A DNA stretch of 41,032 bases from Opitutia bacterium (GTDB lineage Bacteria > Verrucomicrobiota > Verrucomicrobiia > Opitutales > Seribacteraceae). The stretch is taken from the NCBI GenBank assembly GCA_018645725.1, contig JABGWD010000086.1, positions 1 through 41,032 of the forward strand, read 5' to 3'. The first letter of the stretch is position 1, and every line of letters begins with the position of its first letter. A model generated the notes under the pieces. It searched no databases. It was not told the origin of the DNA and worked only from the letters and a program-made list of their open reading frames with translations. Positions 25,591-34,090 of this stretch are shown here, piece by piece. Made by a program: the position numbers and the translations under genes.

Positions 25591-27306
25591 GTGATCTCAC
25601 CTCTTCTGCTTCTTGTTCTTGGTCTTCTTCTCGTGATCGGGGGTATCGTATGGCTTCGTATGCATGCGTTTCTAGCCTTGGCTTTGGCGGCCTTTGTCGT
25701 GGGGGCTCTTACCCCCAAGGACAACCGCTTGAAGAATGCGTTCGAAATGAAGGGTTTTCATGCTGAAAACGGAGCTTCCGAAACTGGAGCCGTTGTCGAT
25801 CTTCTCATTCCGAAAAAGAAAAAAGGGCAGTTGCGGGTTGGTTTACATATGGTTGCCAAACGACTCAGCGATGATTTTCCCCAGGTTGCAGAGTTGCAAA
25901 TCCTTTCCATTGGGGAGGAAAAATGGAAAGGACAACAGGGCAAACGGTTAGTTGCGAAAGCAAAAATCATTACTCTCATGGCGGGAATGAGCTTGGAGAA
26001 GTCCGACGTGCTACTTTCCGAATCAGCTGAACTGGAAGCAGTTTCGAGTGCTGGCAAGAACGTTGGTTCCCTCGTTGCCGATGGGTTTGGGAAAACATGC
26101 ACAAAGGTTGGAATCATAATCGCCATGGCCGCAATTATAGGAACCTGCATGATGCAGAGTGGGGCTGCCATACGGATTGTAAGGTCCGCCCTGTCGATCT
26201 TTGGAGAAAAACGCGCTCCCGAAGCCATGGCTGGGAGTAGTTTTCTTTTGGGGATCCCCGTTTTCTTCGACACCCTGTTTTACCTGATGGTTCCGCTGGC
26301 CAAGGCTCTGGCGTTGCAGACCAAGAAGAACTACCTCTTGTACTTGCTTGCAATCGTTGCGGGAGGAGCCATGACGCATTCCTTGGTCCCTCCTACTCCC
26401 GGGCCTTTGCTTGTCGCGGGAGAACTAGGCGTTGATCTGGGAAGAATGATCGTTGGTGGTCTCTTGGTTGGGTCCTTCGGAATGACTGGTTCTTTCCTAT
26501 ACGCCCGCTGGTACAATCGTAAATTCCCTATAGAGGTACGATCGAGTGGAGACATGGAAAAAAGTGCATTCATGAAATTTTCCGAATTGAAGGATGACAA
26601 ACTTCCAGGTCTCTTGTTTTCACTTTCTCCGATCTTGCTCCCCGTTATTCTGATTGCCGGTAATTCCTTTTTGAAGCAAGTAACGCCAGACTTGGAAAGC
26701 ACCTGGTTTGAAACCTTACAAAAAGTTGTTGGTATTCTAGGTGACAAGAACCTTGCCCTGACCATCGGTTCCGCTCTTTCGCTTTTGTTGTTGATCCGTT
26801 CCCCGGCTTCAAGAGGTGGAAAAGTCGGAGTTTCGGTTGGCAATTCCCTGAAGAGTGCGGGGACGATCATCTTGATCACGGGAATGGGGGGAGCCTTTGG
26901 CGGCATTTTGCAACAGACCTCGCTTGGTTTGGACATCCGAACCTTTGCCACAAGCAATGAACTTGGATCGATGGCTATTCTGTTGCTCGCTTTTTTCGCC
27001 ACTTCTGCAATTCGCATCGCTCAGGGAAGCGCAACGGTCGCCATGATTACGTCCGTTGGAATAGTGGGCGGTCTGGTAAGCCAAGGGTTTGGCATTCATC
27101 CGGTTTATTTGGCCTTGGCCATAGGCTGCGGAGCCAAGCCCATCCCCTGGATGAACGACAGTGGCTTTTGGGTGGTTGGCAAACTGTCCGGCCTGACGGA
27201 GAAGGAAACCTTGCAGACTTTCTCCGTCGTAATTGCCCTGCAAGGTATTGTCGGGATGCTTGCGGTTTTGGCTTTTGCGTATTTTTTTCCAAACTTTCTT
27301 TTTTGA
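25591..27306 (+). CDS. GntP-family sugar-acid permease with an inserted hydrophilic domain
   Basis: About 571 residues if the GTG at 25591 is the start; the frame is open back to a TTG at 25462 inside the previous gene, and no ATG precedes the first membrane helix. The first helices (LLLLVLGLLLVIGGIVW, then FLALALAAFVVGAL) are followed by about 115 hydrophilic residues (about 41-155). The family core then resumes: GIIIAMAAIIGTCMMQSGAA, FFDTLFYLMVPLAKALA, HSLVPPTPGP and PWMNDSGFWVV. GntP proteins import gluconate or related acids with protons and are normally about 440-460 residues, so the insertion explains the extra length. KdgD and a lactonase lie just downstream, supporting a sugar-acid substrate. 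Start uncertain. Confidence 0.88.
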   Translation: MISPLLLLVLGLLLVIGGIVWLRMHAFLALALAAFVVGALTPKDNRLKNAFEMKGFHAENGASETGAVVDLLIPKKKKGQLRVGLHMVAKRLSDDFPQVAELQILSIGEEKWKGQQGKRLVAKAKIITLMAGMSLEKSDVLLSESAELEAVSSAGKNVGSLVADGFGKTCTKVGIIIAMAAIIGTCMMQSGAAIRIVRSALSIFGEKRAPEAMAGSSFLLGIPVFFDTLFYLMVPLAKALALQTKKNYLLYLLAIVAGGAMTHSLVPPTPGPLLVAGELGVDLGRMIVGGLLVGSFGMTGSFLYARWYNRKFPIEVRSSGDMEKSAFMKFSELKDDKLPGLLFSLSPILLPVILIAGNSFLKQVTPDLESTWFETLQKVVGILGDKNLALTIGSALSLLLLIRSPASRGGKVGVSVGNSLKSAGTIILITGMGGAFGGILQQTSLGLDIRTFATSNELGSMAILLLAFFATSAIRIAQGSATVAMITSVGIVGGLVSQGFGIHPVYLALAIGCGAKPIPWMNDSGFWVVGKLSGLTEKETLQTFSVVIALQGIVGMLAVLAFAYFFPNFLF

Positions 27307-27423
27307 CCGACAGTTTGCGGTCCCGTCACCGAAGCGACTTTCTTAGGAGAAACATACTTGCCTCGTTAGGAAAACGAATCATTGTCGTATAGCACAAAAA
27401 CCTTACCTTGATTTTAATTCGCA

Positions 27424-28332
27424 ATGACCGAAAACCCACTGAAAGAACTTCTCCCGCAAGGGGCGATAGGGTTCCCAATCACTCCCTTTCATGCCGATTG
27501 TTCATTGGACTTGGAGGGTTTTTCGAGGAACCTGGAAATCGTATTGGCTGAGCCTTTTACTTCCTTCGTCGCAGCCGGGGGGACCGGTGAACTTTATTCC
27601 CTTGCCAGGGACGAATATCTTTCCGTCGTGCGCTCGGCGGTCGACACGGCAAACGGACGAATGCCGGTTATTGCAGGAGTGGGCTATGGTTCTCATATTG
27701 CTCGAATCATGGCTAGCGAATCAGAAAAACTTGGCGCATCCGCAATCCTGATTCTTCCTCCCTATTATCAAAATGCATGTTTCGATGGTCTGCTTGCTTA
27801 CTTGAAAGGCATTGCTCAGGCAACTTCCCTTCCTCTGATTTTGTATACGAGGGACTGGTTTCACTTGAGCGTTGAAGAGGCGCAAAGAGTGGCGGATGAA
27901 GTACCAACCCTTTGGGGATGGAAGGACGGGCAAGGAGAATTGAGATCTTTGCAGCGAATACGCGCCAAGCTTGGCGAGCGGTTCACCTGGATCGGAGGCG
28001 TCGGCGATGATCACGTAAGTGGTTACTACGGAATAGGTATTCGCAGGTTTACTTCGAGCATTTCTTGCGTAGCGCCCAAACTCTCCATCGCTCTTCATAA
28101 TGCGGGGGCTTCACGGGAAGAGGCGGAACTGGCCGAATTGACGGACCGATTTGTTCTTCCCCTCTACAACTTGCGGACGAGGAGGAAAGGTTATGAGGTG
28201 TCGTCGATGAAGGCACTGCTTGAGCTTAGAGGTTATGCCGGTGGCCCGAGCAGGCCTCCCCTGGTTGACGTGAACGAGACGGAGCGCCAAGAATTAAATA
28301 AAATTCTTTCGGATTGGACTGCCTTTCTTTGA
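27424..28332 (+). CDS. kdgD: 5-dehydro-4-deoxyglucarate dehydratase (DapA superfamily)
   Basis: 302 residues. The Schiff-base lysine is Lys167 in LWGWKDGQGE, the tyrosine is Tyr141 in LYTRDW, and AAGGTGELYSL (residues 50-60) is the carboxylate-binding loop typical of KdgD. The C-terminus (RRKGYEVSSMKALLELRGYA, then RPPL) also matches KdgD rather than DapA or NanA. It removes water and CO2 from 5-dehydro-4-deoxy-D-glucarate to give 2,5-dioxopentanoate, a step in glucarate/galactarate use that ends at 2-oxoglutarate. It lies 117 bases after the GntP permease and 15 bases before the lactonase, forming a catabolic group. The glucarate dehydratase and the semialdehyde dehydrogenase are not in the window. 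Confidence 0.88.
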   Translation: MTENPLKELLPQGAIGFPITPFHADCSLDLEGFSRNLEIVLAEPFTSFVAAGGTGELYSLARDEYLSVVRSAVDTANGRMPVIAGVGYGSHIARIMASESEKLGASAILILPPYYQNACFDGLLAYLKGIAQATSLPLILYTRDWFHLSVEEAQRVADEVPTLWGWKDGQGELRSLQRIRAKLGERFTWIGGVGDDHVSGYYGIGIRRFTSSISCVAPKLSIALHNAGASREEAELAELTDRFVLPLYNLRTRRKGYEVSSMKALLELRGYAGGPSRPPLVDVNETERQELNKILSDWTAFL

Positions 28333-28347
28333 GAACCATTTTCGACT

Positions 28348-29421
28348 ATGTACCTAAATAGAAAAAACTTCATCCTTTCAGGCATAAGTGCAACCATGGG
28401 GTCCTTGTATGCCCGGGATTGGACTGGAACCAACCCGACGCGTTACCCCGACCCCGACGTTTTGGTCTTGGATCCGGCTTTCGGGAAATATCGTCTGGGC
28501 AATGCATCCATTCGCAGAGTATATACCAGTCCGGACATGCTTTGGGCCGAGGGCCCGGCTTGGAACGGCGTAGGAAAGTACTTGATCTGGAGCGACATTC
28601 CCAATGATCGCCAATTGAGATGGATTCAAGACGATGGCCGGGTGAACGACTTTCGAAAGCCAAGTGGAAACAGCAATGGAAACACCTTTGATTTCCAAGG
28701 CAGGCAACTTTCCTGCGAACATGGAAACAGGAGAGTCGTCCGGTACGAACGCAATGGCAAGTTGACCGTCTTGGCCGATCGTTTTGGCGGGAAAGAATTC
28801 AACGCGCCCAATGACATCGTGGTGCATCCTGACGGGGGAATCTGGTTTACGGATCCCGGTTATGGCAGCCTGATGAACTATGAAGGGAACCGGGCGGATA
28901 CGGGGAGCGTGATGCCGATTCAGAAGGAAGCCGTTTACAGAATAGATCCGAAATCCGGAACAGTCAGCAAAGTCACCGACGAAATATTCAAGCCAAACGG
29001 TCTTTGTTTCAGCCCGGACTATTCCAAGCTCTATGTTGCCGATACGGGGGCTTCCCACTATCCCGAGGCACCCCGGGAAATCAAGGTATGGAACGTTACT
29101 GCCAAGAACACCCTGACGGGCGGCAAGACTTTTGCCTCAATGAAACTTGAGACGGAAGGCAAAGTTCTTGAGGGAGGAGCGGATGGAATCCGTTGTGACA
29201 AGGATGGAAACCTTTGGTCAAGCGCCGGTTGGGCTGGTCATGGCTTTGACGGCGTGCACGTTTTCGAACCAAAGGAAGGCAAGCGGATCGGGCAGATTCT
29301 ATTGCCCGAGATTTGTTCCAATCTCTGCTTTGGCGGCATCAAGCGCAACCGCTTGTTCATGACCGCAAGCCAATCCGTTTATTCCCTGTACGTGGAAACT
29401 CAGGGAGCGCATCACTGCTGA
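28348..29421 (+). CDS. SMP-30/gluconolactonase-family lactonase
   Basis: 357 residues forming a six-bladed propeller. The predicted metal ligands are Glu68 (WAEGPAW), Asn155 (FNAPNDIV), Asn217 (KPNGLCFSPD) and Asp279 (GGADGIR), matching the pattern of SMP-30 and bacterial gluconolactonases. Such enzymes open sugar-acid lactones. The first 22 residues (MYLNRKNFILSGISATMGS) look like a signal peptide with a Tat-like but non-RR start, so export is possible. The close spacing (15 bases) to kdgD suggests that it opens an aldarolactone or aldonolactone feeding this pathway; the precise sugar is not determined. No Shine-Dalgarno is visible. Confidence 0.88.
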   Translation: MYLNRKNFILSGISATMGSLYARDWTGTNPTRYPDPDVLVLDPAFGKYRLGNASIRRVYTSPDMLWAEGPAWNGVGKYLIWSDIPNDRQLRWIQDDGRVNDFRKPSGNSNGNTFDFQGRQLSCEHGNRRVVRYERNGKLTVLADRFGGKEFNAPNDIVVHPDGGIWFTDPGYGSLMNYEGNRADTGSVMPIQKEAVYRIDPKSGTVSKVTDEIFKPNGLCFSPDYSKLYVADTGASHYPEAPREIKVWNVTAKNTLTGGKTFASMKLETEGKVLEGGADGIRCDKDGNLWSSAGWAGHGFDGVHVFEPKEGKRIGQILLPEICSNLCFGGIKRNRLFMTASQSVYSLYVETQGAHHC

Positions 29422-29436
29422 GTCAAGGTGGCGGCC

Positions 29437-29455
29437 AATTGCCCGTCGCGCAATT
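29437..29455. other. Weak hairpin between convergent genes
   Basis: AATTGC (29437-29442) and GCAATT (29450-29455) form a six-base-pair stem with a seven-base loop in the 32 bases between the lactonase and hisI stop codons. It might serve as a bidirectional terminator, but the stem is AT-rich and no clear T-run follows on either strand. Confidence 0.25.
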
Positions 29456-29867
29456 ATTCCCTAAAACGAAGTTTGTTCTCCGCATCGATTATGCGGTAGT
29501 AACATCCTGACCTGGCAACTCCATCCTTGTCCTTCGTATGGCAGGCGCCCTGCCCTTTCGGGCGTACCCGGTAAAGAACCGAATTCTGTTCGCAGTTCAC
29601 CCGAACTTCAACGATTTCAAGATAATCACCCGAAGTCTTTCCCTTGATCCAAAGCTCGTTTCTACTGGTGCTCCAAAAGGTTGCCATGTTCTCGTTCAAG
29701 GCTGTCTGCAAGGCCAGTTCATTAGCGTATCCGACGATCAGAACCTCTCCCGTATCGTGGTCCTGCGCGACGGCAGGAATCAAGTCTTCGCCGCATCCGG
29801 ACACTTTCGCCAGCTTCTTGAAATCGATTCGAAGGGCTTTGCCTTCCTCTAGCTCGTGATGATTCAT
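29454..29867 (-). CDS. hisI: Phosphoribosyl-AMP cyclohydrolase
   Basis: 137 residues. The GKTSGDYLEIVEVRVNCEQN segment aligns with the GETSG..L.V..I..DCD.D region of HisI, and GACH (Cys109, His110) and SGCYYR (Cys122) supply the remaining zinc ligands, with Cys92 as the first. It opens the purine ring of phosphoribosyl-AMP in the third step of histidine synthesis. Unusually, the magnesium-binding DCDxD motif reads NCEQN (91-95), so all three Asp positions are changed. This may be a clade-specific variant. No HisE domain is fused. The gene is 57 bases downstream of the purine nucleoside phosphorylase gene, in the purM-PNP-hisI transcript. Confidence 0.9.
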   Translation of the reverse strand: MNHHELEEGKALRIDFKKLAKVSGCGEDLIPAVAQDHDTGEVLIVGYANELALQTALNENMATFWSTSRNELWIKGKTSGDYLEIVEVRVNCEQNSVLYRVRPKGQGACHTKDKDGVARSGCYYRIIDAENKLRFRE

Positions 29868-29924
29868 GCCCTCCCTTTTGAGGCAAATTCCGAATAAAGT
29901 CGAATGGTATCGGTGCGGCGAGGT

Positions 29925-30764
29925 TCAACCCGTGAGCTTATTCAGGAATGACAGCACGGAGGCTTTCATCTTGGGCAATGCGATTTTGGCCGCCTGTTCG
30001 ACGTCATGATGGGAGAGTTTGTCGGGAGAAATGCCCGCCGCTTTGTTGCTAATGCAGGAAAGGGCGCAAACCCGTAAGCCAAGAGCATGTCCCAAAGTTG
30101 CCTCCGGTACGGTAGACATGCCAACTGCATCGGCTCCCAAAATGCCAAAAGCCCGGATTTCCGCAGGGGTTTCGAATGCAGGCCCGGAAAGGGCGACGTA
30201 TACGCCTTCGTGAATCCGGGCATCGTTTGCCTCCCCCGATTGGACAAGCAGGCTACGGAGCGCGGGATCGTAGACCTCGGTCTGGTCGGGGAATCGCGGC
30301 ATGTCTTCATTTGCAAGGGGCCCGATCAACGGATTGCCTCCCATGAAGTTCAAGTGATCGGAAAGGACCATCATGTCCCCAACTTCAAAGGACGACCGGA
30401 TGCCGCCCGCTGCATTGGTAAGGAGCAAGTTTCTGACTCCCAGTTTGTGGGCCAACAATATCGGAAAGCGGATGGGGCTCCAGCCATCTCCCTCGTAAAA
30501 ATGTCTTCGCCCCTGAAAAATCAAGGTTTGTCTGTCCCCAGTCTTGCACAAGTGCAATTGCCCGCTGTGCCCGGCAATGGTCGTTGCGCTCATTCCGGGG
30601 ATTTGGTCATAAGGCAAACTTTGGGTATCTGGCAAATCATCGGCCAACGGACCCCAACCCGATCCGCAAATCATGCAAGTGTCGGGAACGATTTCGCCCC
30701 AGCTATCGCACAGGAAAACAGAGGCTTCCTCAAGCAATTGATCGGTTTGAGTCAGGGCTTGCAT
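29925..30764 (-). CDS. punA: Purine nucleoside phosphorylase (trimeric, PNP-I type)
   Basis: 279 residues. GSGWGPLAD is the phosphate loop, GRRHFYEG carries the phosphate-binding His, LTNAAGGIR and GDMMVLSDHLNFMGGNPL are family signatures, and MSTVPEATLGHALG plus SCISNKAAG carry the base-binding Met/Glu and Asn residues. The Asn in SNKAAG fits the guanosine/inosine-specific trimeric class rather than hexameric DeoD. It splits purine nucleosides with phosphate to base plus (deoxy)ribose 1-phosphate for salvage. The start lies four bases after the purM stop, so the two are tightly co-transcribed; hisI follows 57 bases later. Confidence 0.94.
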   Translation of the reverse strand: MQALTQTDQLLEEASVFLCDSWGEIVPDTCMICGSGWGPLADDLPDTQSLPYDQIPGMSATTIAGHSGQLHLCKTGDRQTLIFQGRRHFYEGDGWSPIRFPILLAHKLGVRNLLLTNAAGGIRSSFEVGDMMVLSDHLNFMGGNPLIGPLANEDMPRFPDQTEVYDPALRSLLVQSGEANDARIHEGVYVALSGPAFETPAEIRAFGILGADAVGMSTVPEATLGHALGLRVCALSCISNKAAGISPDKLSHHDVEQAAKIALPKMKASVLSFLNKLTG

Positions 30765-30768
30765 TCGC

Positions 30769-31962
30769 TTAACCGTACCGAAGGGTCAAATCGTCCCGCT
30801 GGATGGTGAGGTGATTGCCCCCGTCGGCCTTTTGGGATTCTTCGGTTCTTCCAATCACTTGCCCATCGATGCCGAAACCCTGAGCCAGATCGATTACCTT
30901 GGAAGCGGCTTCAGGCAGGCAGAAAACTTCAAGCCGGTGGCCCATATTGTAAACCTGGTGCATTTCCTCGTCGGTAGTTCCTGAGGCGCGTTGGATTTCC
31001 TTGAAAAGGGCCGGGACGGGAAAAAGGTTGTCCTTTACGTGATGAACCCGAGTGCCAAAGCGCAGGCATTTGGTCTGCCCCCCTCCGGAGCAGTGCACCA
31101 GGCCAAGAACGTTTTGATTCAGTTCTTCAACGATCCGTTTGACGACGGGCAAGTAGGTTCGGGTGGGACTGAGTAACGCCTCGCCGACCGAGAGAGTTGA
31201 TCCCGGCAGGGGATCCGCCATTCGGTGCGGTCCGCAATAAACGTATTGCCGGTCGGTTTGCGGATCGAAGGTTTCGGGGTAATTGTCACGATAATGAGAT
31301 GAAAGGAGTTCGTGCCGGGCGCTTGTCAATCCGTTGCTTCCGATGCCACTGTTTTCAAAAGTTTCATAGGTAGCTTGACCGCAGGAAGAAAGGCCGACGA
31401 TGCTCAAACCCGGACAGATTCGGGCGTTGTCGATGATCTTTTCCCTAGGACAGACTGCCACGGCGCAGGAGTCGACTGCCACGGTCCCCGTCAGATCACC
31501 GACGTCGGCGGTTTCCCCTCCCCCGCTTTTAATGCTGATCCCGTTATCGGCCAAGGTCTGGAGGAAAGCTTCGGTCCCTTCGATCAAGGCGGCCAACGCT
31601 TCCCCGGGGAAGTTCCGGGCATTCCTGTTGACCGTGCTGGACAGCACGACTTGATCCCAAATGCCGACGCATGCAAGGTCGTCCAGATTCATGACTATGC
31701 TGTCTTGGGCGATGCCCCGAAAAACGTTCGCGTCTCCGGTTTCCCGGTACCACAAGTAGCCCAAAATGGATTTCGTTCCGGCTCCGTCCGAATGGATTAC
31801 GTTGCAAAGATTGTCATCGTTGGTCAGCAGATCCTCGGTGACTTTGCAAAAAGCGCCGGGGAACAAGCCCCTGTCCATCTTGTCCACGACCTTATGGACT
31901 TCGCTTTTGTCGGATGAAACGCCACGTTGGTTATATCGGCTTTGTGAGAGGTTAGTTGGCAT
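30769..31962 (-). CDS. purM: Phosphoribosylformylglycinamidine cyclo-ligase, Bacteroidota-like form
   Basis: 397 residues from the ATG at 31960-31962. The long open frame upstream to 32172 overlaps the opposite gene and is not used. Sequence features: [19 protein letters not shown], then [10 protein letters not shown] (the substrate loop, DGVGTK in E. coli), [38 protein letters not shown] and [10 protein letters not shown]. These match the longer PurM form typical of Bacteroidota (about 390 residues) better than the 345-residue proteobacterial form. It closes the imidazole ring to make AIR in purine synthesis. It heads the purM-PNP-hisI operon; its product AIR is the substrate of the PurE encoded at 38804. 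It is divergent from the GNAT gene with a 59-base gap. Confidence 0.93.
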   Translation of the reverse strand: MPTNLSQSRYNQRGVSSDKSEVHKVVDKMDRGLFPGAFCKVTEDLLTNDDNLCNVIHSDGAGTKSILGYLWYRETGDANVFRGIAQDSIVMNLDDLACVGIWDQVVLSSTVNRNARNFPGEALAALIEGTEAFLQTLADNGISIKSGGGETADVGDLTGTVAVDSCAVAVCPREKIIDNARICPGLSIVGLSSCGQATYETFENSGIGSNGLTSARHELLSSHYRDNYPETFDPQTDRQYVYCGPHRMADPLPGSTLSVGEALLSPTRTYLPVVKRIVEELNQNVLGLVHCSGGGQTKCLRFGTRVHHVKDNLFPVPALFKEIQRASGTTDEEMHQVYNMGHRLEVFCLPEAASKVIDLAQGFGIDGQVIGRTEESQKADGGNHLTIQRDDLTLRYG

Positions 31963-32021
31963 TGGAAATATCTTGCTTGATTGTCCGTTCATACGGAAGC
32001 ACTTTCTTTGTTCCAAGACAA

Positions 32022-32864
32022 ATGTCGAAGCAAACCATGGGAAAAGTCCAAGCATATGGCGATCTTGCCTCTTTTTTTCGGAATTCCGCTCGCTTTCTTT
32101 TGGATGCGGAATTTGAAAACAATCTCTTTTGGGAAGTAATTCATAAGTTGGAGGAGGGTGGAAAATCAGCATGGTCGGGCAATGTTTTCCTCGAAGGGAA
32201 GATTTCGCTAAGCAGTATGATCATGCCTTCGGGCTATCTTCTGCTCTCGACTGGAACCAAGGATGCTTCCATCCGTCTTGCCAATTATGGAAAAGAAAAA
32301 AAATGGAAAATTCAGGGAGTGACTGGTCCCGATGAATCCGTGACGTCTTTTGGTCGCGAATGGCTCAAGGGGAGAAAGGAGTCATCGTCCGGTAAGAAAG
32401 AATTTATGATTTATTCCACTTCTTGTCTTTCCTTCCTGAAGGGGCGGCAAGCTCCGCCCCTGAAAGTCGTGGAGCCTGCAAATTGGCCTAGGGTGCAAGC
32501 CTGGACTACCCTTTTCGCCAATGAGTCCGAACCTCCCTTGGACTGCAACGCTCTTCTTTCGATGTCCCGGGCCATGATGCTCAAGGGCAATCTTTTTCTT
32601 ATGCATAAGGAAGGAGTCGGAACCTGCGCGATGGGGGGATTCGGTCGATCGACGCCCCATAGCTTGGTAATCAACGAGGTTTTCGTCCCCAAAGAACTGA
32701 GGGGGATGGGATACGGGGAAGAATTGATCATTGGCCTGGTTGGGCAGGCCGGGGAAAGAGGAAAAGGGAACTGTATCTTGTTCAGTGACTACGGAGGGCG
32801 GCAAAATTTGTATGATCGTCTCGGGTTTGAAAAAATCGTGAAATTCTGCGAACTATCTTTTTGA
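32022..32864 (+). CDS. GNAT-fold acetyltransferase domain protein
   Basis: About 280 residues from the ATG at 32022 (ATG 32037 is also possible; the frame extends back over the purM start). Residues about 195-280 look like the C-terminal part of a GNAT fold: [11 protein letters not shown] as strand 4, then [19 protein letters not shown] with the acetyl-CoA pyrophosphate loop RGMGYGEEL, and [12 protein letters not shown] as the closing YxxxGF motif. Residues 1-190 have no family I recognise but resemble the two-part arrangement of acetyltransferases whose N-terminal GNAT repeat has decayed. Substrate unknown. It lies between divergent purM and convergent xseA (11-base gap). Confidence 0.78.
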   Translation: MSKQTMGKVQAYGDLASFFRNSARFLLDAEFENNLFWEVIHKLEEGGKSAWSGNVFLEGKISLSSMIMPSGYLLLSTGTKDASIRLANYGKEKKWKIQGVTGPDESVTSFGREWLKGRKESSSGKKEFMIYSTSCLSFLKGRQAPPLKVVEPANWPRVQAWTTLFANESEPPLDCNALLSMSRAMMLKGNLFLMHKEGVGTCAMGGFGRSTPHSLVINEVFVPKELRGMGYGEELIIGLVGQAGERGKGNCILFSDYGGRQNLYDRLGFEKIVKFCELSF

Positions 32865-32875
32865 AGAGGCTTTCG

Positions 32876-34090
32876 TCAAAGCACTTTCAAGTTTTTGGTT
32901 CCATCCTTGAGGGTCGCTTGGACCGTAGAGCCTGTCTTTAGCGCCTTGGCTTGTTCCATGATATTGCCATCCTTGTCCTTGAAATAGGCGAACCCCTTGT
33001 TGAGGGACGATTTCAAGCTGTTCCCTTCCAACCTTCTCCCAAGGGCTTCGAGGACATAGGAAGCGCGCTCAAAAAAACTTTCGATGGTTCTGTTCATTCT
33101 TGATTCGAGATCATCCAGAAATTGATGCTGCATCTCGATTCTTGATGAAGGCGAGCAATTTTTCAACCTGACTTCATTGAGCTGAACCCGGTCGTGTGAC
33201 CTGGAAAGGAAATCTTCGGGTATTTCCCTAAGTCTGGTGCCTAATTCTTCAAGTTTTTTCAAAAGCCTGACGTGTTCCGAGCTTATCCATTCGGCGGCGG
33301 CGGATGGGGTCTCCGCGCGAAAATCCGCCCCGAAGTCAGTCAGGACGAAATCCGTTTGATGACCTACGGCGGAAATGGTTGGGATCGGGCAGCTTGCAAC
33401 CTGCCGGACAAGGCGTTCGTCATTGAAGGCCCATAGATCCTCAATGGATCCTCCCCCACGAGCAAGCACGACGAGGTCAATGCCCGAAAAGGAAACCGCC
33501 CGGCTGAGGGCTTCGCTTAAACCGGCGGGGGCATCCTTGCCCTGTACGGGTGAGTTAAAGAGAAAAACGGAACCATTCCATCCCCTGCGTTTCAAAATGC
33601 TCAGGAAATCCTGAAGGGCGGCCCCACTGGCGGATGATATGATTGCTACCCTTCGGGCCAAGGTCGGCAAGGTTTTCTTGCGTGATTCCTCAAAGAGACC
33701 CTCCTTCAGGAGTTTTTCCTTGAGCCGTTCGAAATGCAAACGCATGTTTCCCATGCCGTCCTGCATCATGTGTCTTATTCTCAGTTGGTACTCTCCGCGT
33801 GGTTCATACAAGGTAAGCTCTCCATAAGCGAGACACTCCTCCCCTTCTTGCGGAGTGTATCCGAGTGAGCTTGCATCGCCCCTGAAGAGCACGGCCTTGA
33901 GCTGGCAATGACTGTCCTTGAGGACAAAGTATCGGTGGCCGCTCGGATGCGCTCTCAGGTTCGAAATCTCTCCCCTGACCCAGAGCACGGGAAACTCCGT
34001 TTCCAAGATCCTTTTGATTTCCCTGGTCAAGTCCGACACCTTCCAAATCTCGGAACGATCCTCGTGCTGTTCGAACAAGTCAGTTTGCAT
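32876..34090 (-). CDS. xseA: Exodeoxyribonuclease VII large subunit
   Basis: 404 residues, normal length 400-450. The N-terminal OB fold (about 15-110) has VSDLTREIKRILETEFPVLW and VRGEISNLRAHPSGHRYFVL. The nuclease core has ISSASGAALQDFLSILKRR and the conserved LARGGGSIEDLWAFNDE motif, then PTISAVGHQTDF and DFRAETPSAAAE. A long coiled coil follows (about 265-360). It forms ExoVII with XseB and degrades single-stranded DNA from both ends. xseB is not within the window. The start overlaps the end of the TVP38-family gene by 11 bases, indicating coupling. Confidence 0.95.
   Translation of the reverse strand: MQTDLFEQHEDRSEIWKVSDLTREIKRILETEFPVLWVRGEISNLRAHPSGHRYFVLKDSHCQLKAVLFRGDASSLGYTPQEGEECLAYGELTLYEPRGEYQLRIRHMMQDGMGNMRLHFERLKEKLLKEGLFEESRKKTLPTLARRVAIISSASGAALQDFLSILKRRGWNGSVFLFNSPVQGKDAPAGLSEALSRAVSFSGIDLVVLARGGGSIEDLWAFNDERLVRQVASCPIPTISAVGHQTDFVLTDFGADFRAETPSAAAEWISSEHVRLLKKLEELGTRLREIPEDFLSRSHDRVQLNEVRLKNCSPSSRIEMQHQFLDDLESRMNRTIESFFERASYVLEALGRRLEGNSLKSSLNKGFAYFKDKDGNIMEQAKALKTGSTVQATLKDGTKNLKVL

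Noticed and set aside
27343-27371. Direct repeat TTAGGA spaced 23 bases apart before kdgD
   Set aside because: Only six bases repeat and there is no further symmetry; too weak for an operator call.
28378-29058. A 226-codon minus-strand frame across the lactonase gene
   Set aside because: It overlaps all of the conserved propeller region and has no recognisable domain.
30087-30809. A 240-codon plus-strand open frame opposite the phosphorylase and purM genes
   Set aside because: Both minus-strand genes are certain; this frame shows no motif, binding site or plausible product.
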